A stretch of 64,000 bases of DNA. Source: Pseudomonas sp. ACM7. GTDB taxonomy: Bacteria; Pseudomonadota; Gammaproteobacteria; Pseudomonadales; Pseudomonadaceae. The stretch lies in the NCBI RefSeq assembly GCF_004136015.1, contig NZ_CP024866.1, positions 2,901,522-2,965,521 of the forward strand, in the 5' to 3' direction. The position numbers and the translations under genes were made by a program. Below are positions 1 through 9,466 of this stretch, in pieces (position 1 is the stretch's first letter; the number at the start of each line of letters is the position of its first letter). The notes below the pieces were generated by a model. It did no database searches. It was not told the DNA's origin and saw nothing but the letters and a program-made list of their open reading frames with translations.

Positions 1-272
1 ATGAAGTGCCCGCCGATGTCGTAACCATGAATTCCCGTGTGCATTGCCGCGAAGAAGGCAGCGGCAAGGACTATCACTTGACGCTGGTTTATCCGAAGGA
101 TGCCAATGCCGACGAAGGCAAGATTTCCATTCTGGCGCCGGTCGGCAGCGCACTGCTCGGTCTCAAGGTTGGTCAGCACATCGACTGGCCGGCACCGGGT
201 GGCAAGACACTGAAACTGACCCTGCTGGAAGTCGAATCGCAGCCGGCCGAGGGCGGCCACTTTCCGGAATAA
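1..272 (+). CDS. rnk: Rnk, nucleoside diphosphate kinase regulator (5' truncated)
   Basis: Only the last ~90 codons are present; the frame is already open at the window edge, so the start lies upstream. The residues after the edge (EVPADVVTMNSRV) and the GREAB-like C-terminal fold, ending in a run on alkaline hydrophobic strands (ISILAPVGSALLGLKVGQ), match the C-terminal domain of Rnk. Rnk is a GreA/GreB-related protein that binds RNA polymerase and influences nucleoside diphosphate kinase levels. It ends five bases before the convergent adenylate cyclase gene with no obvious hairpin between them. Placement next to cyaA is the usual Pseudomonas order. Confidence 0.85.
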   Translation, partial: EVPADVVTMNSRVHCREEGSGKDYHLTLVYPKDANADEGKISILAPVGSALLGLKVGQHIDWPAPGGKTLKLTLLEVESQPAEGGHFPE

Positions 273-277
273 CCCCC

Positions 278-3124
278 TCAGACCTGCTCGAGCGCCTCGT
301 TCAGTGCGCGCTCCAGGTCAGCCTTGTAGCGCAAATACAAAATGCTTGAACTCTGACCATCACCGAGCAGGCCCGACAGGTCCAGGTCGGTGATGTAGCA
401 GCGATAGCGTTCGGTTTCACGGCGCTGCTCGACGATTTCCCGGGCGACCACGCTGAACAGTTGGTCGCCATGCTCCAGCTCTGAAAACTCCCGCTGATTG
501 CAATACAACGTGACCTGCACCTGTCCCGGTGCGGCTTTACCGACAATCGCCTGCACGTCGTAGAACGGTTTGTTGACCGGGGTTTGCGGTGCTGGCCGAG
601 CTTCGACCCGACGCGCCCGCACGGGGCCGGAGGGCAGCAGTTGGTAATACAAGATGTCCAGGCTCAGCGGCTGGGCGACGTCCATCGGCAGCAAGGCGTC
701 GCGCCGGTACTGGATCGATTGCAGGAAACGTTGCAGCGGCACCAACAGGCTTTGCTCGTCGTGGTAGGGCAAGCGCTGCTGCCACAGGGCATTGAATTCA
801 TCCAGCACGTACAGGTCGGCGCGGTACTCGTTGATCCGGTAGAACACCTGAATGCAATTGGGCTGGCCCATCGGCAGAACCAGCGCCAGGTCGTGATCTT
901 CCAGCGCCATCGGGTCCAGGTGCAGCGGGCTGTAGCTTGCCAGCTCTTCGCCCAGGTAATCGACCAGCGCCGGTAGCGTGGCGAGGGCGACATGATTGAC
1001 CTGGCCGGGCACCAATTCCAGCACGTGGTAGTGCTGCTGGACCTGAATCAGGTAGCGATGATTGAGTTTGCTCAACAGCAGGTTCTGCGCGGTGTCGAGG
1101 ATCTCTTCGACCCTCCGGGCGATGAACTGTGCGCGGTTGTGGCAGAAGCAACGAACCCGCAACGTGGGTTGTTGTAGCCCGCCGGGCAGGTTGTTGAGGT
1201 AATCGCGCACGCAGTCGAGCAGCGCGTGAGGGCCGTCGAAGCGGTTGACCAGCACTTCGTTCCAACTGTTGAGCGTGACCTGATCCAGGGTCAGCACCAG
1301 GTTTTCCCGGACGCCGGCGTAACTGAGGGAATCAGTGCGCTCGGTGGTCATCAGGATGTTCAGGTCGCGGTGGTGCTTGAGTGGATCGACGCCGACGTTC
1401 ACCAGGATAAGCACTTCACTCGGCACGCTGGCGCGCAGTAACGGTTCTTCGGCGACGGTCGTCAGCGGCAGGGCGATGCTCTGTTGCAGGCTGCCGAGCA
1501 GGTTGAACAGTTCGAACTCGCTCAGGTCGCTGCTGCCGGGATGCAAGGCCAGGCGAGTGCTGCTGTCGATCACGCCATTGCGGTGACACCAGGTCAGCAG
1601 TTCCAGCAATTGGCGGCTGCGCTTGATCGGTGCGAAATGCTCCCATTCGAGGGCCGTCAGGCTACCGTTGTACAAACCCCACTGAGTTTGACCCGATTCT
1701 TTTTTGTTCGGCGCGTGCACCAGCGTGAGGGTATCTTCGGCCAGATCCGGGGCGATGCCAGGGTTGATGAACTCGACCTTGTCGGCCTTGCGCTCGAAGG
1801 CCGCGTACAACCGGCGACCCAGCACGTTGAGGTCGCGCTTGTTGATCAGGCTGACGGTCTGTTCGTTGCGGGCGAACTGGGTCAGGAAGCGATAGCTGTA
1901 ATTGAGCTCGTTGACCAAGGCCCTGCGTTCAGAACCGACCTGACGGACTTTCCACTGGCTGCGGCTATCGAGCAGGGCCAGTTGACGATGATCCCACTGC
2001 CATTCGTGGGCCAGGCGTTTGAGCAACGAACGCTGCCAGCTCTGAGTGCGACTGTTGCTGCCGGTGAGTTTGCGATTGACCTTCAGATACAACGCCCGGC
2101 GTACCAGCTCCAGCCGTTCCGGCTCGCCACGGGCGGCCAGGTATTCCTCGATGCGCCGGTAGACCACGACGTACGGATCCAGCTCATCAAGGTCGAGCCG
2201 ATTGGCAAACACCGCTTGCTTGAAGCGCAGGCTCAGGCAATGAACCTTGGGGTGTTCGCTGGCATAGACCTCGATCAGCAGCAGTTTGAGGACCGATTTG
2301 TACGGCGATTCGATGCCCTTGAACAACTGCCAGAGTCCGGCGCCGATGAACTCCCCCGGCGGGATATAGGCCAGATGCCCCAGGTCCAGGGTTTCATCGG
2401 CACGGATGAAGCGCTTGGACATCAGCGTGTGGGTGTAACGGTCGTAGCTCGCTTCTTCGTAGACCGGCACCAACCACCAGATGGGCGTGCGTCCGGCCAG
2501 CCAGATTGCGGTGCGGTAAAACTCGTCCAGCAGCAGATAGTGCTGGGTGGTGCCGCAGTCTTCCGAGCTCAGTTGCGTATCACGTTCGCCGCGTACGAAA
2601 CGGGTCGGGTCGATCAGGAAGAAATGCGCCTCGGCGCCCTGGCTGGTAGCCCAGATTTCGAGGAGTTGGCATTTTTTGCGCAGTTCAGCGAGGTCGCTTT
2701 CGCTCAAGTCCGGCCCGTGACAAACCCACACGTCCATGTCGCTCTGATCGGCCTGGGCGAGGGTGCCGAGGCTGCCCATCAGGAACAGGCCGTGAATCGG
2801 TCGCGGCGGATTGCTGCCATGGCGGGGCTTATAGGAAAACGAGCGGGTCAGGCGTTGGGCTTCTGCGAGGGTGTTGGCGTCGGGTTCGTAATTCGACAGC
2901 CCGGCCGGCGTGCTGCCCGAAACGTACCCCGGCAACAGCGGATGATTGACGTGGAAAAACAGCGGCAACAGGGTCAGCACCGCTTGCTGGCGGGTCGACA
3001 ACCCTTCCATGGCACGGGCCATACGGCCTTCGTTGAGCTTCAGAAAACGTGCGCGCAGCTGGCTGAGAACCTTGCGGTCGATTCCCTCGTCCAGATCGGG
3101 GCGGATTTCATGGGTGCGGGTCAT
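278..3124 (-). CDS. cyaA: Class I adenylate cyclase
   Basis: A 948-residue cytoplasmic enzyme that makes cAMP from ATP, feeding the Crp/Vfr-type regulator. The N-terminal half carries the nucleotidyltransferase signature of class I cyclases: G117-S118 followed by D129-M-D131 in the stretch GSLGTLAQADQSDMDVWVCH, whose aspartates bind metal. Further family segments follow (HFFLIDPTRF near residue 165; YKSVLKLLLIEVYA near 280). The C-terminal half is the regulatory region. It is about 100 residues longer than E. coli CyaA. The start is an ATG, with no better upstream choice. The gene faces rnk tail to tail and has about 200 bp of empty sequence upstream. Confidence 0.95.
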   Translation of the reverse strand: MTRTHEIRPDLDEGIDRKVLSQLRARFLKLNEGRMARAMEGLSTRQQAVLTLLPLFFHVNHPLLPGYVSGSTPAGLSNYEPDANTLAEAQRLTRSFSYKPRHGSNPPRPIHGLFLMGSLGTLAQADQSDMDVWVCHGPDLSESDLAELRKKCQLLEIWATSQGAEAHFFLIDPTRFVRGERDTQLSSEDCGTTQHYLLLDEFYRTAIWLAGRTPIWWLVPVYEEASYDRYTHTLMSKRFIRADETLDLGHLAYIPPGEFIGAGLWQLFKGIESPYKSVLKLLLIEVYASEHPKVHCLSLRFKQAVFANRLDLDELDPYVVVYRRIEEYLAARGEPERLELVRRALYLKVNRKLTGSNSRTQSWQRSLLKRLAHEWQWDHRQLALLDSRSQWKVRQVGSERRALVNELNYSYRFLTQFARNEQTVSLINKRDLNVLGRRLYAAFERKADKVEFINPGIAPDLAEDTLTLVHAPNKKESGQTQWGLYNGSLTALEWEHFAPIKRSRQLLELLTWCHRNGVIDSSTRLALHPGSSDLSEFELFNLLGSLQQSIALPLTTVAEEPLLRASVPSEVLILVNVGVDPLKHHRDLNILMTTERTDSLSYAGVRENLVLTLDQVTLNSWNEVLVNRFDGPHALLDCVRDYLNNLPGGLQQPTLRVRCFCHNRAQFIARRVEEILDTAQNLLLSKLNHRYLIQVQQHYHVLELVPGQVNHVALATLPALVDYLGEELASYSPLHLDPMALEDHDLALVLPMGQPNCIQVFYRINEYRADLYVLDEFNALWQQRLPYHDEQSLLVPLQRFLQSIQYRRDALLPMDVAQPLSLDILYYQLLPSGPVRARRVEARPAPQTPVNKPFYDVQAIVGKAAPGQVQVTLYCNQREFSELEHGDQLFSVVAREIVEQRRETERYRCYITDLDLSGLLGDGQSSSILYLRYKADLERALNEALEQV

Positions 3125-3330
3125 GTCAGCTCAAACCGGCTCGCAGGGCTCAGACGTGGGTGTCTGCGGATGAGGGGCAGTTTAGCGCCTCGGCTCCAGG
3201 ACTTTTAAGCTGATTTTGTTTTTCCGGCGTCAGATTTTTATCGCGGGGCGACGGCAGGCAACAGGGCCGGTAACGAAATGTGCCCGCGGAAATCCCGTAG
3301 CAGGGGTTTCCGTGGGCGCTACGGTAATGC

Positions 3331-3576
3331 TCAGGCAGTTTCCCGGACGTTGAGAATGGTCAGAACGGTTTGCACATTTTGCGCGGCGTCACGACCGAGG
3401 CTGGTCAGATAACCACCATCTGGCTGGGTGATCAGTTCTTTGTCGAACAGTCTTTGGGCGGCGGCAATGGCTTTCGGGGCAGCGGTCTGATGAATTTTCA
3501 AACCTTCCTGGGAACTGTCCAGGTTGAAGAGTGCGAGGATTTCCAGTTCGGCAACCAACTCAGGGGTAAGCGACAT
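3331..3576 (-). CDS. TIGR02647 family small protein
   Basis: An 81-residue soluble protein beginning MSLTPELVAELEILALFNLD, which I recognise as the short TIGR02647 family found almost only in Pseudomonas and relatives. It has a predicted compact helical fold resembling a winged-helix (a helical N-terminus, then LITQPDGGYLTSLGRDAAQ, like the wing and last helix). No function is established. A DNA-binding role is only a guess from the fold. A purine-rich ribosome site (AGTCCTTA on the plus strand) lies just upstream of its ATG. It is probably monocistronic. Confidence 0.75.
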   Translation of the reverse strand: MSLTPELVAELEILALFNLDSSQEGLKIHQTAAPKAIAAAQRLFDKELITQPDGGYLTSLGRDAAQNVQTVLTILNVRETA

Positions 3577-3753
3577 AAGGACTCCAGACTTTCTAGGAAT
3601 TGGACGATAGCGCCCCTAAGGTGATCCCACTCGGGCGGCATGTCCAGTGCTCGCGACAGGGTTTTTTCGCCTTGGGAAGCATTCCCCGGTGGGTGGTGCG
3701 GCAGCGGGGTGGATTCAGTGTAGTCAGGGTCTGAGAAACGGTTGCCTGAATTG

Positions 3754-3789
3754 AAAAAGATCGCAGCCTTCGACAGGTGCGATCTTTTG
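3754..3789 (-). terminator. Hairpin terminator built from repeat family B
   Basis: On the minus strand the arms AAAGATCGCA and TGCGATCTTT enclose about 12 bases and are followed by T residues. It lies directly after the stop of the 94-residue protein gene, so it probably ends that transcript. The arm sequence is the same as the family B repeat near 29.94, 46.1 and 54.2 kb (GGCTGCGATCTTTT), which suggests a repeat was recruited as a terminator. Confidence 0.6.
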
Positions 3790-3792
3790 ATT

Positions 3793-4077
3793 TTATTTCT
3801 TTTCCGGCGGCAACTCTGGCAATGCACGCAACGCAGCTTCATACCATTCGGAGTTGAACGCGCGGTCTTCTTCGAGGATCGCGTCAATTTCCACTGCCAG
3901 AACGTGGGCCATCAGATTGAGAATTTCTTCACGCTCGTAACCCACCAATGTCAGCTTGTTGAAGGTCGCCTTGGCGGCCGGCGGGTTGTCGCTTTCGATC
4001 TGGTTTTCGATGGCTTCGACCAGGGTATTTTCGGCGAACTCTTCTTCGTCGATGTCGATATCAGTTGGCTCGCTCAT
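3793..4077 (-). CDS. Conserved acidic protein of unknown function
   Basis: A 94-residue, strongly acidic protein (MSEPTDIDIDEEEFAENTLV...) with no signal peptide or membrane segment. The body looks all-helical, with a central segment NKLTLVGYEREEILNLMAHV. I recognise it only as a conserved gammaproteobacterial hypothetical and give it no function. A good ribosome site (GGAGCCTGCC on the minus strand) precedes the ATG. The coding frame has normal Pseudomonas codon use. The gene is followed by a hairpin terminator and stands divergent from the glutathione transferase gene, so the ~120 bp between them should hold both promoters. Confidence 0.7.
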   Translation of the reverse strand: MSEPTDIDIDEEEFAENTLVEAIENQIESDNPPAAKATFNKLTLVGYEREEILNLMAHVLAVEIDAILEEDRAFNSEWYEAALRALPELPPEKK

Positions 4078-4201
4078 GGCAGGCTCCTCAAGTTAAGGCG
4101 GCCAGTTTACCTGCATTCAGCGCTGTGATGCTGCTGGCAAGAAACGTCGCGACGTTCTATAAAAGGCACCTGCCAACCCTGCACGGCCTGGAGGCTATGT
4201 G

Positions 4202-4861
4202 ATGCTCAAGCTTTATGGATTTTCCGTCAGCAACTACTACAACATGGTCAAGCTGGCGCTGCTGGAGAAGGGACTGCCGTTCGAAGAAGTATTGTTTTAC
4301 CCGGGGCCGAGCCCCGAGGCATTAGCCATCAGCCCGCGCGGGAAGGTGCCGGTGCTGGGTGTCGAACAGGGTTTCGTCAACGAAACCAGCGTGATTCTCG
4401 AATACCTCGAACACAGCCAGAAAGGCACGCCGCTGTTGCCAAGCGATCCCTTTGAGCGTTCGCAGGTCCTGGCACTGGCCAAGGAAATCGAGCTGTACAT
4501 CGAATTGCCGGGGCGTGCCTGCTACGGCGAAGCATTTTTCGGCATGACTGTGCCGGATGCGATCAAGGACAAGACCAAAGCCGAGTTGCTGCTGGGGTTT
4601 GCCTCACTGGGCAGGCACGGCAAGTTCGCCCCTTATGTGGCAGGCGACAGCCTGAGCATTGCGGATTTGTATTTCCTCTACAGCGTGCCGCTGGCCTGTG
4701 CGGTGGCGCAGAAGCTGTTTGACCTGGATTTGCTGGCTGAGATGCCGGCGGCCAAGGCGCTGCTGGAGCGTCTGGAGCAGAACCCGCATGTGCAGCGGAT
4801 TGCAAAGGATAAGGAAGCGGCGATGCCAGCGTTTCTGGCGATGCTCGCGTCCAAGAAGTAG
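4202..4861 (+). CDS. Glutathione S-transferase family protein
   Basis: A 219-residue cytosolic protein with the two-domain GST layout. The N-terminal thioredoxin-like domain (residues 1-78) has the start MLKLYGFSVSNYYNMVKLAL, a cis-proline segment (GKVPVL) and the glutathione-gamma-glutamyl contact ETSVI. A helical C-terminal domain follows, with the conserved SIADLYFLY box. I chose the ATG at 4202: GGAGG at 4190-4194 is seven bases from it but only four from the GTG at 4199. The substrate cannot be read from sequence; detoxification or an isomerase-like role are both possible. Downstream lies a repeat pair. Confidence 0.85.
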   Translation: MLKLYGFSVSNYYNMVKLALLEKGLPFEEVLFYPGPSPEALAISPRGKVPVLGVEQGFVNETSVILEYLEHSQKGTPLLPSDPFERSQVLALAKEIELYIELPGRACYGEAFFGMTVPDAIKDKTKAELLLGFASLGRHGKFAPYVAGDSLSIADLYFLYSVPLACAVAQKLFDLDLLAEMPAAKALLERLEQNPHVQRIAKDKEAAMPAFLAMLASKK

Positions 4862-4887
4862 GTATTTTTAGCGTCTTCAAGACCGCA

Positions 4888-4981
4888 TTCGCGAGCAGGC
4901 TCGCTCCCACATTGGATCTATGGTGTTCACAAGGTTTGTGTTCACCACCGATTTAATGTGGGAGCGAGCCTGCTCCGGGCG
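4888..4981. repeat. REP pair, family A (inverted)
   Basis: Two copies of the Pseudomonas extragenic palindrome face each other: TCGCGAGCAGGCTCGCTCCC ending near 4910 and its inverse GTGGGAGCGAGCCTGCTC at 4958-4975, with about 47 bases between. It lies between the GST gene and argH, which converge, and may act as a transcript-end structure for both. Confidence 0.85.
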
Positions 4982-5006
4982 GCGTTCCGACGAAGCTTTT
5001 GACGGT

Positions 5007-6401
5007 TTAGCGGCTGGCGAGCAATGCCTGGCCGCGAGCCACAGCCTTCTTGACCTGTGCCGGCGCAGTCCCGCCGATATGGTCACGGGCATTCACCGAG
5101 CCTTCCAGGGTCAGCACGGCAAACACGTCCTGATCGATCTGGTCGCTGAACTTGCGCAGCTCTTCAAGGCTCATTTCCGCCAGGTCTTTACCGCTTTCCA
5201 CGCCGTACTTCACGGCATGGCCAACGATTTCGTGGCAGTCACGGAACGGCAGGCCACGACGTACGAGGTAGTCGGCCAGGTCGGTGGCGGTGGAGAAGCC
5301 GCGCAGGGCTGCTTCACGCATCATCGTGTGCTTGGGTTTGATCGCCGGGATCATGTCGGCAAAGGCCCGCAGCGAGTCGCGCAACGTGTCGGCAGCGTCG
5401 AACAGTGGCTCTTTGTCTTCCTGGTTGTCCTTGTTGTAGGCCAGTGGCTGGCCTTTCATCAGGGTCAGCAGGCCCATCAGCGCGCCGAATACGCGACCGG
5501 TCTTGCCACGCACCAGCTCCGGAACGTCCGGGTTTTTCTTTTGCGGCATGATCGAGCTGCCGGTGCAGAAACGGTCCGGCAGATCGATGAACTGGAATTG
5601 CGCGCTGGTCCACAGCACCAGCTCTTCGGAGAAGCGCGACAAGTGCATCATCGCGATGCTCGCGGCCGAGCAGAACTCGATGGCGAAGTCACGATCGGAC
5701 ACGTTGTCCAGCGAGTTACCGCCGACGGCGTCGAAGCCCAGCAGTTGGGCGGTGAATTCGCGGTCGATCGGGTAGGTGGTACCGGCCAGTGCTGCGCTGC
5801 CCAGTGGCATGCGATTGGTACGCTTGCGGCAGTCGATCAGACGCTCGTAGTCGCGGCTGAGCATCTCGAACCAGGCCAGCATGTGGTGCCCGAAGGTTAC
5901 CGGCTGTGCGGTTTGCAGGTGGGTGAAGCCCGGCATGATGCTGCCGGCTTCGCGCTCGGCCTGCTCCAGCAAGCCTTTTTGCAGGCGGGTGATTTCGCTC
6001 AGGATCAGGTCGATCTCGTCACGCAGCCACAGGCGGATGTCGGTGGCGACCTGGTCGTTACGGCTGCGGCCGGTGTGCAGCTTTTTACCGGTGACGCCGA
6101 TGCGGTCGGTCAGACGCGCCTCGATATTCATGTGCACGTCTTCGAGGTCGATGCGCCAGTCGAACTGGCCGGCCTCGATTTCACCCTGGATGGTCTTCAG
6201 GCCATCAGTGATGCTGTCGCGCTCGGCATCGGTCAGCACGCCGACCTTGGCCAGCATCGTGGCGTGAGCGATCGAGCCCATGATGTCGTGGCGATACAGG
6301 CGCTGGTCGAAAGTGACGGAGGCGGTGAAGCGGGCGACGAAGGCGTCGACGGGTTCACTGAAGCGGCCGCCCCAGGACTGATTGGTCTTGTCAGTGCTCA
6401 T
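5007..6401 (-). CDS. argH: Argininosuccinate lyase
   Basis: A 464-residue cytosolic enzyme that splits argininosuccinate into arginine and fumarate, the last step of arginine synthesis. The family signature [12 protein letters not shown] is present around residue 280, with the N-terminal [14 protein letters not shown], the conserved [14 protein letters not shown] near 160 and [19 protein letters not shown] near 110. The length is that of bacterial ArgH. The gene is monocistronic, bounded downstream by a repeat pair. Its upstream region holds the 14-mer CTGTTATTATCCGC (minus strand, 6447-6460), which recurs before hemC. In P. aeruginosa argH borders the algZ-algR genes; here it borders algR directly. 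Confidence 0.97.
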   Translation of the reverse strand: MSTDKTNQSWGGRFSEPVDAFVARFTASVTFDQRLYRHDIMGSIAHATMLAKVGVLTDAERDSITDGLKTIQGEIEAGQFDWRIDLEDVHMNIEARLTDRIGVTGKKLHTGRSRNDQVATDIRLWLRDEIDLILSEITRLQKGLLEQAEREAGSIMPGFTHLQTAQPVTFGHHMLAWFEMLSRDYERLIDCRKRTNRMPLGSAALAGTTYPIDREFTAQLLGFDAVGGNSLDNVSDRDFAIEFCSAASIAMMHLSRFSEELVLWTSAQFQFIDLPDRFCTGSSIMPQKKNPDVPELVRGKTGRVFGALMGLLTLMKGQPLAYNKDNQEDKEPLFDAADTLRDSLRAFADMIPAIKPKHTMMREAALRGFSTATDLADYLVRRGLPFRDCHEIVGHAVKYGVESGKDLAEMSLEELRKFSDQIDQDVFAVLTLEGSVNARDHIGGTAPAQVKKAVARGQALLASR

Positions 6402-6860
6402 GAATTCGCTCGTGTCGGCTGAAGAAAGATGGCGTAGAAAGCTGTCGCGGATAATAACAGGGTTGCCAATCCTGTCGCTGACACTGGTCGATACGTTTTT
6501 TTCTCATGCTGCGGTCCATACTCGAGTCAGCGCCTTGGGGAATTGCGCAACGATATTTTTCAATTGAGCAATATCGTGCCGGCAACCGTCTACAGTTGGA
6601 CAATAGGATCAGCGCCGTTCCAGACGCTGCAGCTGACTATAAGAAGAGGGGGTGTTCATATTGTGTATCAACAAACCCTACGGCGATGCCTCGCCAACGC
6701 GGGCCTGGGCCGCCAAACGCACGACAGATGAAAATTTAGCCGTCGGTCGGGCGGCACTTTTTGGCCCTCGCGCTAGTCTTAGCGTGGATCGCGGTGACGG
6801 ACGTCACTTCACCTGTCTACGCTATCCTTGTGCGAGACTCACGCAGGAATCCAGCGCAAT
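6402..6860. other. 459-bp intergenic region between argH and algR
   Basis: No convincing gene is present. Short open frames here lack ribosome sites and resemble nothing I know. The region should contain the divergent promoters of argH and algR. A perfect small hairpin CGCTA-GTCT-TAGCG lies at 6771-6784. The histidine kinase gene algZ/fimS, which in P. aeruginosa sits between argH and algR, is absent and no fragment of it is visible in any frame. Confidence 0.7.
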
Positions 6861-7607
6861 ATGAATGTCCTGATCGTTGATGACGAACCCCTTGCCCGCG
6901 AGCGCCTGAGCCGAATGGTTGGCGAACTCGAGGGATACAGTGTCCTGGAGCCTAGCGCCACGAACGGCGATGAGGCGTTGGCTCTGATCGACAGCCACAA
7001 ACCCGATATCGTGCTGCTCGATATCGGCATGCCGGGCCTCGATGGCCTGCAAGTGGCTGCACGATTGTGCGAACGCGAAACCCCGCCCGCCGTGGTGTTT
7101 TGCACAGGGTCCGATGAATTTGCCGTGGAAGCCTTACAGGCCAGCGCCGTAGGCTATCTGGTGAAACCTGTGCGTACAGAACAATTGCATGAAGCGTTGA
7201 AAAAAGCCGAGCGGCCCAATCGCGTCCAGCTCGCGGCCCTGACCCGTCCCGCCGCCGAAAGTGGCAGCGGTCCGCGCAGCCACATCAGCGCCCGTACCCG
7301 TAAAGGTATCGAACTGATCCCGTTGGGTCAGGTGGTCTACTTCATTGCGGATCACAAATACGTGACCTTGCGCCACGAAGGCGGCGAAGTGCTGCTGGAT
7401 GAGCCGCTCAAGGCCCTTGAAGATGAATTTGGCGACCGCTTCGTGCGAATCCACCGCAACGCGCTGGTCGCCCGCGAACGCATCGAACGCCTGCAACGCA
7501 CGCCTCTGGGGCATTTTCAGCTGTTCCTCAAAGGCTTGAACGGCGACGCCCTGATCGTCAGCCGACGGCATGTGGCCGGCGTGCGCAAGATGATGCAACA
7601 GCTTTAA
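6861..7607 (+). CDS. algR: AlgR-type LytTR response regulator
   Basis: A 248-residue transcription regulator. The N-terminal receiver domain has acidic residues D7-D8, the phosphate acceptor D54 (VLLDIGMPGLDGLQ) and K106-class lysine in VGYLVKP. A serine-rich linker follows, and the C-terminal LytTR DNA-binding domain spans about residues 140-245 (VYFIADHKYVTLRHEGGE, RIHRNALVARERIE). The start at 6861 gives MNVLIVDDE and exactly the 248 residues known for P. aeruginosa AlgR; an upstream GTG-type extension is rejected. In P. aeruginosa AlgR controls alginate, twitching and other surface traits. The hem operon follows. The cognate kinase gene is missing upstream. Confidence 0.95.
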   Translation: MNVLIVDDEPLARERLSRMVGELEGYSVLEPSATNGDEALALIDSHKPDIVLLDIGMPGLDGLQVAARLCERETPPAVVFCTGSDEFAVEALQASAVGYLVKPVRTEQLHEALKKAERPNRVQLAALTRPAAESGSGPRSHISARTRKGIELIPLGQVVYFIADHKYVTLRHEGGEVLLDEPLKALEDEFGDRFVRIHRNALVARERIERLQRTPLGHFQLFLKGLNGDALIVSRRHVAGVRKMMQQL

Positions 7608-7744
7608 TCTGCCATTTACGGGCGGGTTTCATCCCGATTGCTGGATGTCTGAGGCCAGGGAGGCCACGCGGTTTCTGATACAAGTCAAAGTGGATTTGGC
7701 TGAGCTGTTATTATCCGCCGTATCTATTCAGTACGGATTGATCC

Positions 7745-8686
7745 ATGTCCTCTCGCGAAATCCGCATCGCCACCCGTAAAAGTGCACTCGCCCTGTGGCA
7801 GGCCGAATACGTCAAAGCTCGTCTGGAAGAGGCCCATCCGGGTCTGCTCGTGACGTTGGTGCCCATGGTCAGTCGCGGTGACAAATTGCTCGACTCGCCA
7901 CTGTCGAAAATCGGCGGCAAGGGCCTGTTCGTCAAAGAACTGGAAACCGCGCTGCTGGAAAACGAAGCCGACATCGCCGTGCACTCGATGAAGGACGTGC
8001 CGATGGACTTCCCCGAAGGCCTCGGTCTGTTCTGCATCTGCGAGCGAGAAGACCCGCGTGATGCCTTCGTTTCCAATACCTACGCCAGCCTGGACGAATT
8101 GCCGCAAGGCAGCATCGTTGGCACCTCCAGCCTGCGCCGTCAGGCCCAGTTGCTGACCCGTCGTCCGGACCTGGAAATTCGCTTCCTTCGCGGCAACGTC
8201 AACACTCGGCTGGCCAAGCTCGATGCCGGCGAATACGACGCCATTATCCTCGCTGCTGCCGGCCTGATTCGTCTCGGCTTTGAAGATCGGATTACCTCGG
8301 CCATCAGCGTCGACGACAGTCTGCCGGCCGGTGGCCAAGGCGCGGTGGGTATCGAATGCCGCAGCGTCGACAGCGAAATTCACGCGCTGTTGGCACCGCT
8401 GCACCATCAGGACACCGCCACCCGCGTGACCGCCGAACGTGCTCTCAACAAACATTTGAATGGCGGCTGCCAAGTGCCGATCGCCTGCTATGCCGTGCTT
8501 GAAGGCGAGCAGATCTGGTTGCGTGGTCTTGTCGGTGATCCGAACGGCGGTCTGCTGCTCAGCGCCGAGGCTCGTGCGCCACGTAGCGAAGCCGAAGCCT
8601 TGGGCGTGCAAGTGGCTGAAGACCTGCTGAGTCAAGGCGCCAACGACATCCTGAAAGCAGTTTACGGCGAGGCAGGTCACGAGTGA
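7745..8686 (+). CDS. hemC: Porphobilinogen deaminase (hydroxymethylbilane synthase)
   Basis: A 313-residue cytosolic enzyme joining four porphobilinogens into hydroxymethylbilane. C242 in NGGCQVPI carries the dipyrromethane cofactor. The conserved blocks [31 protein letters not shown] (catalytic D near 84) and SSLRRQAQL are present. It starts the operon hemC-hemD-hemX-hemY: the stop overlaps the hemD start by four bases. The 137-bp gap after algR contains CTGTTATTATCCGC (7705-7718), a possible promoter element shared with argH. Confidence 0.97.
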   Translation: MSSREIRIATRKSALALWQAEYVKARLEEAHPGLLVTLVPMVSRGDKLLDSPLSKIGGKGLFVKELETALLENEADIAVHSMKDVPMDFPEGLGLFCICEREDPRDAFVSNTYASLDELPQGSIVGTSSLRRQAQLLTRRPDLEIRFLRGNVNTRLAKLDAGEYDAIILAAAGLIRLGFEDRITSAISVDDSLPAGGQGAVGIECRSVDSEIHALLAPLHHQDTATRVTAERALNKHLNGGCQVPIACYAVLEGEQIWLRGLVGDPNGGLLLSAEARAPRSEAEALGVQVAEDLLSQGANDILKAVYGEAGHE

Positions 8687-9450
8687 CGGGCTGGCGCCTG
8701 CTGCTGACGCGTCCCGCGGATGAGTCGGCGGCGCTGAGCATTCTTTTGGCCGAAAAGGGGATTTTCAGCAGCAGTTTGCCGCTTTTGGAGATCGAGCCGA
8801 TTCCTGCCTCTGACACAATGCGCGAGGTGATGCAGGGTCTGGATCGCTATTGCGCGGTGATCGTGGTCAGTAAACCAGCCGCCAGAATTGCTGTGGAACT
8901 GCTCGACAGGTATCGGCCGCAACCCCCTCGTTTGAAGTGGTTCAGCGTGGGCGCAGCCACCGCGCAGATCCTCGAGGATCACGGGTTGGACATCAGCTTT
9001 CCGGTGGATGGCGATGACAGTGAGGCCTTGCTTGAACTTCCTCAGTTGCGCGAGGCAATCGCGCGGCCCGGTCCACGCGTGCTGATCATGCGCGGGGAGG
9101 GCGGGCGCGAGTTGCTGGCTGAGCGTTTGCGCGAGCTTGGTGCTAGTGTCGAGTATCTGGAATTGTACCGCCGCGACCTGCCGTACTACCCGCCGGCGGC
9201 GCTGCCTGACCTGATCGAAGCGGAACGCTTGAACGGGCTGGTGGTCAGCAGTGGACAGGGTTTTGAGCACCTGCATCGATTGGCCGGCGATGCCTGGCCG
9301 AAATTGGCGCGGTTGCCGTTGTTTGTTCCAAGCCCCAGGGTCGCCGAGCTGGCATGTGCCGCCGGGGCCCAAACAGTTGTGGATTGTCGTGGCGCCAGTG
9401 CCGCGGCTTTGCTGGCGGCGTTACGGGAGCATCCCGGACCCGTTTTCTAA
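8683..9450 (+). CDS. hemD: Uroporphyrinogen-III synthase
   Basis: A 255-residue cytosolic enzyme closing and inverting ring D of hydroxymethylbilane. It starts with GTG inside the hemC stop (GTGA overlap), a sign of translational coupling. The two-lobed HemD pattern is visible: [17 protein letters not shown] at the N-terminus, the linker region [15 protein letters not shown], and the second lobe [16 protein letters not shown] with [10 protein letters not shown]. HemD sequences are weakly conserved, so operon position supports the call. Seventeen bases separate it from hemX. Confidence 0.93.
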   Translation: MTGWRLLLTRPADESAALSILLAEKGIFSSSLPLLEIEPIPASDTMREVMQGLDRYCAVIVVSKPAARIAVELLDRYRPQPPRLKWFSVGAATAQILEDHGLDISFPVDGDDSEALLELPQLREAIARPGPRVLIMRGEGGRELLAERLRELGASVEYLELYRRDLPYYPPAALPDLIEAERLNGLVVSSGQGFEHLHRLAGDAWPKLARLPLFVPSPRVAELACAAGAQTVVDCRGASAAALLAALREHPGPVF

Positions 9451-9466
9451 TGCAAAGGATGGATAC

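Noticed and set aside
1484..3208. Long open frame (574 codons) on the plus strand antisense to cyaA
   Set aside because: It lies wholly opposite cyaA, has no ribosome site, and composition typical of a shadow of a high-GC gene.
4920..6422. 500-codon frame on the plus strand opposite argH
   Set aside because: Antisense shadow of argH, which has all family signatures.
6506..6739. Small plus-strand frames between argH and algR
   Set aside because: No ribosome site, no codon bias and no match to AlgZ or any family I know.
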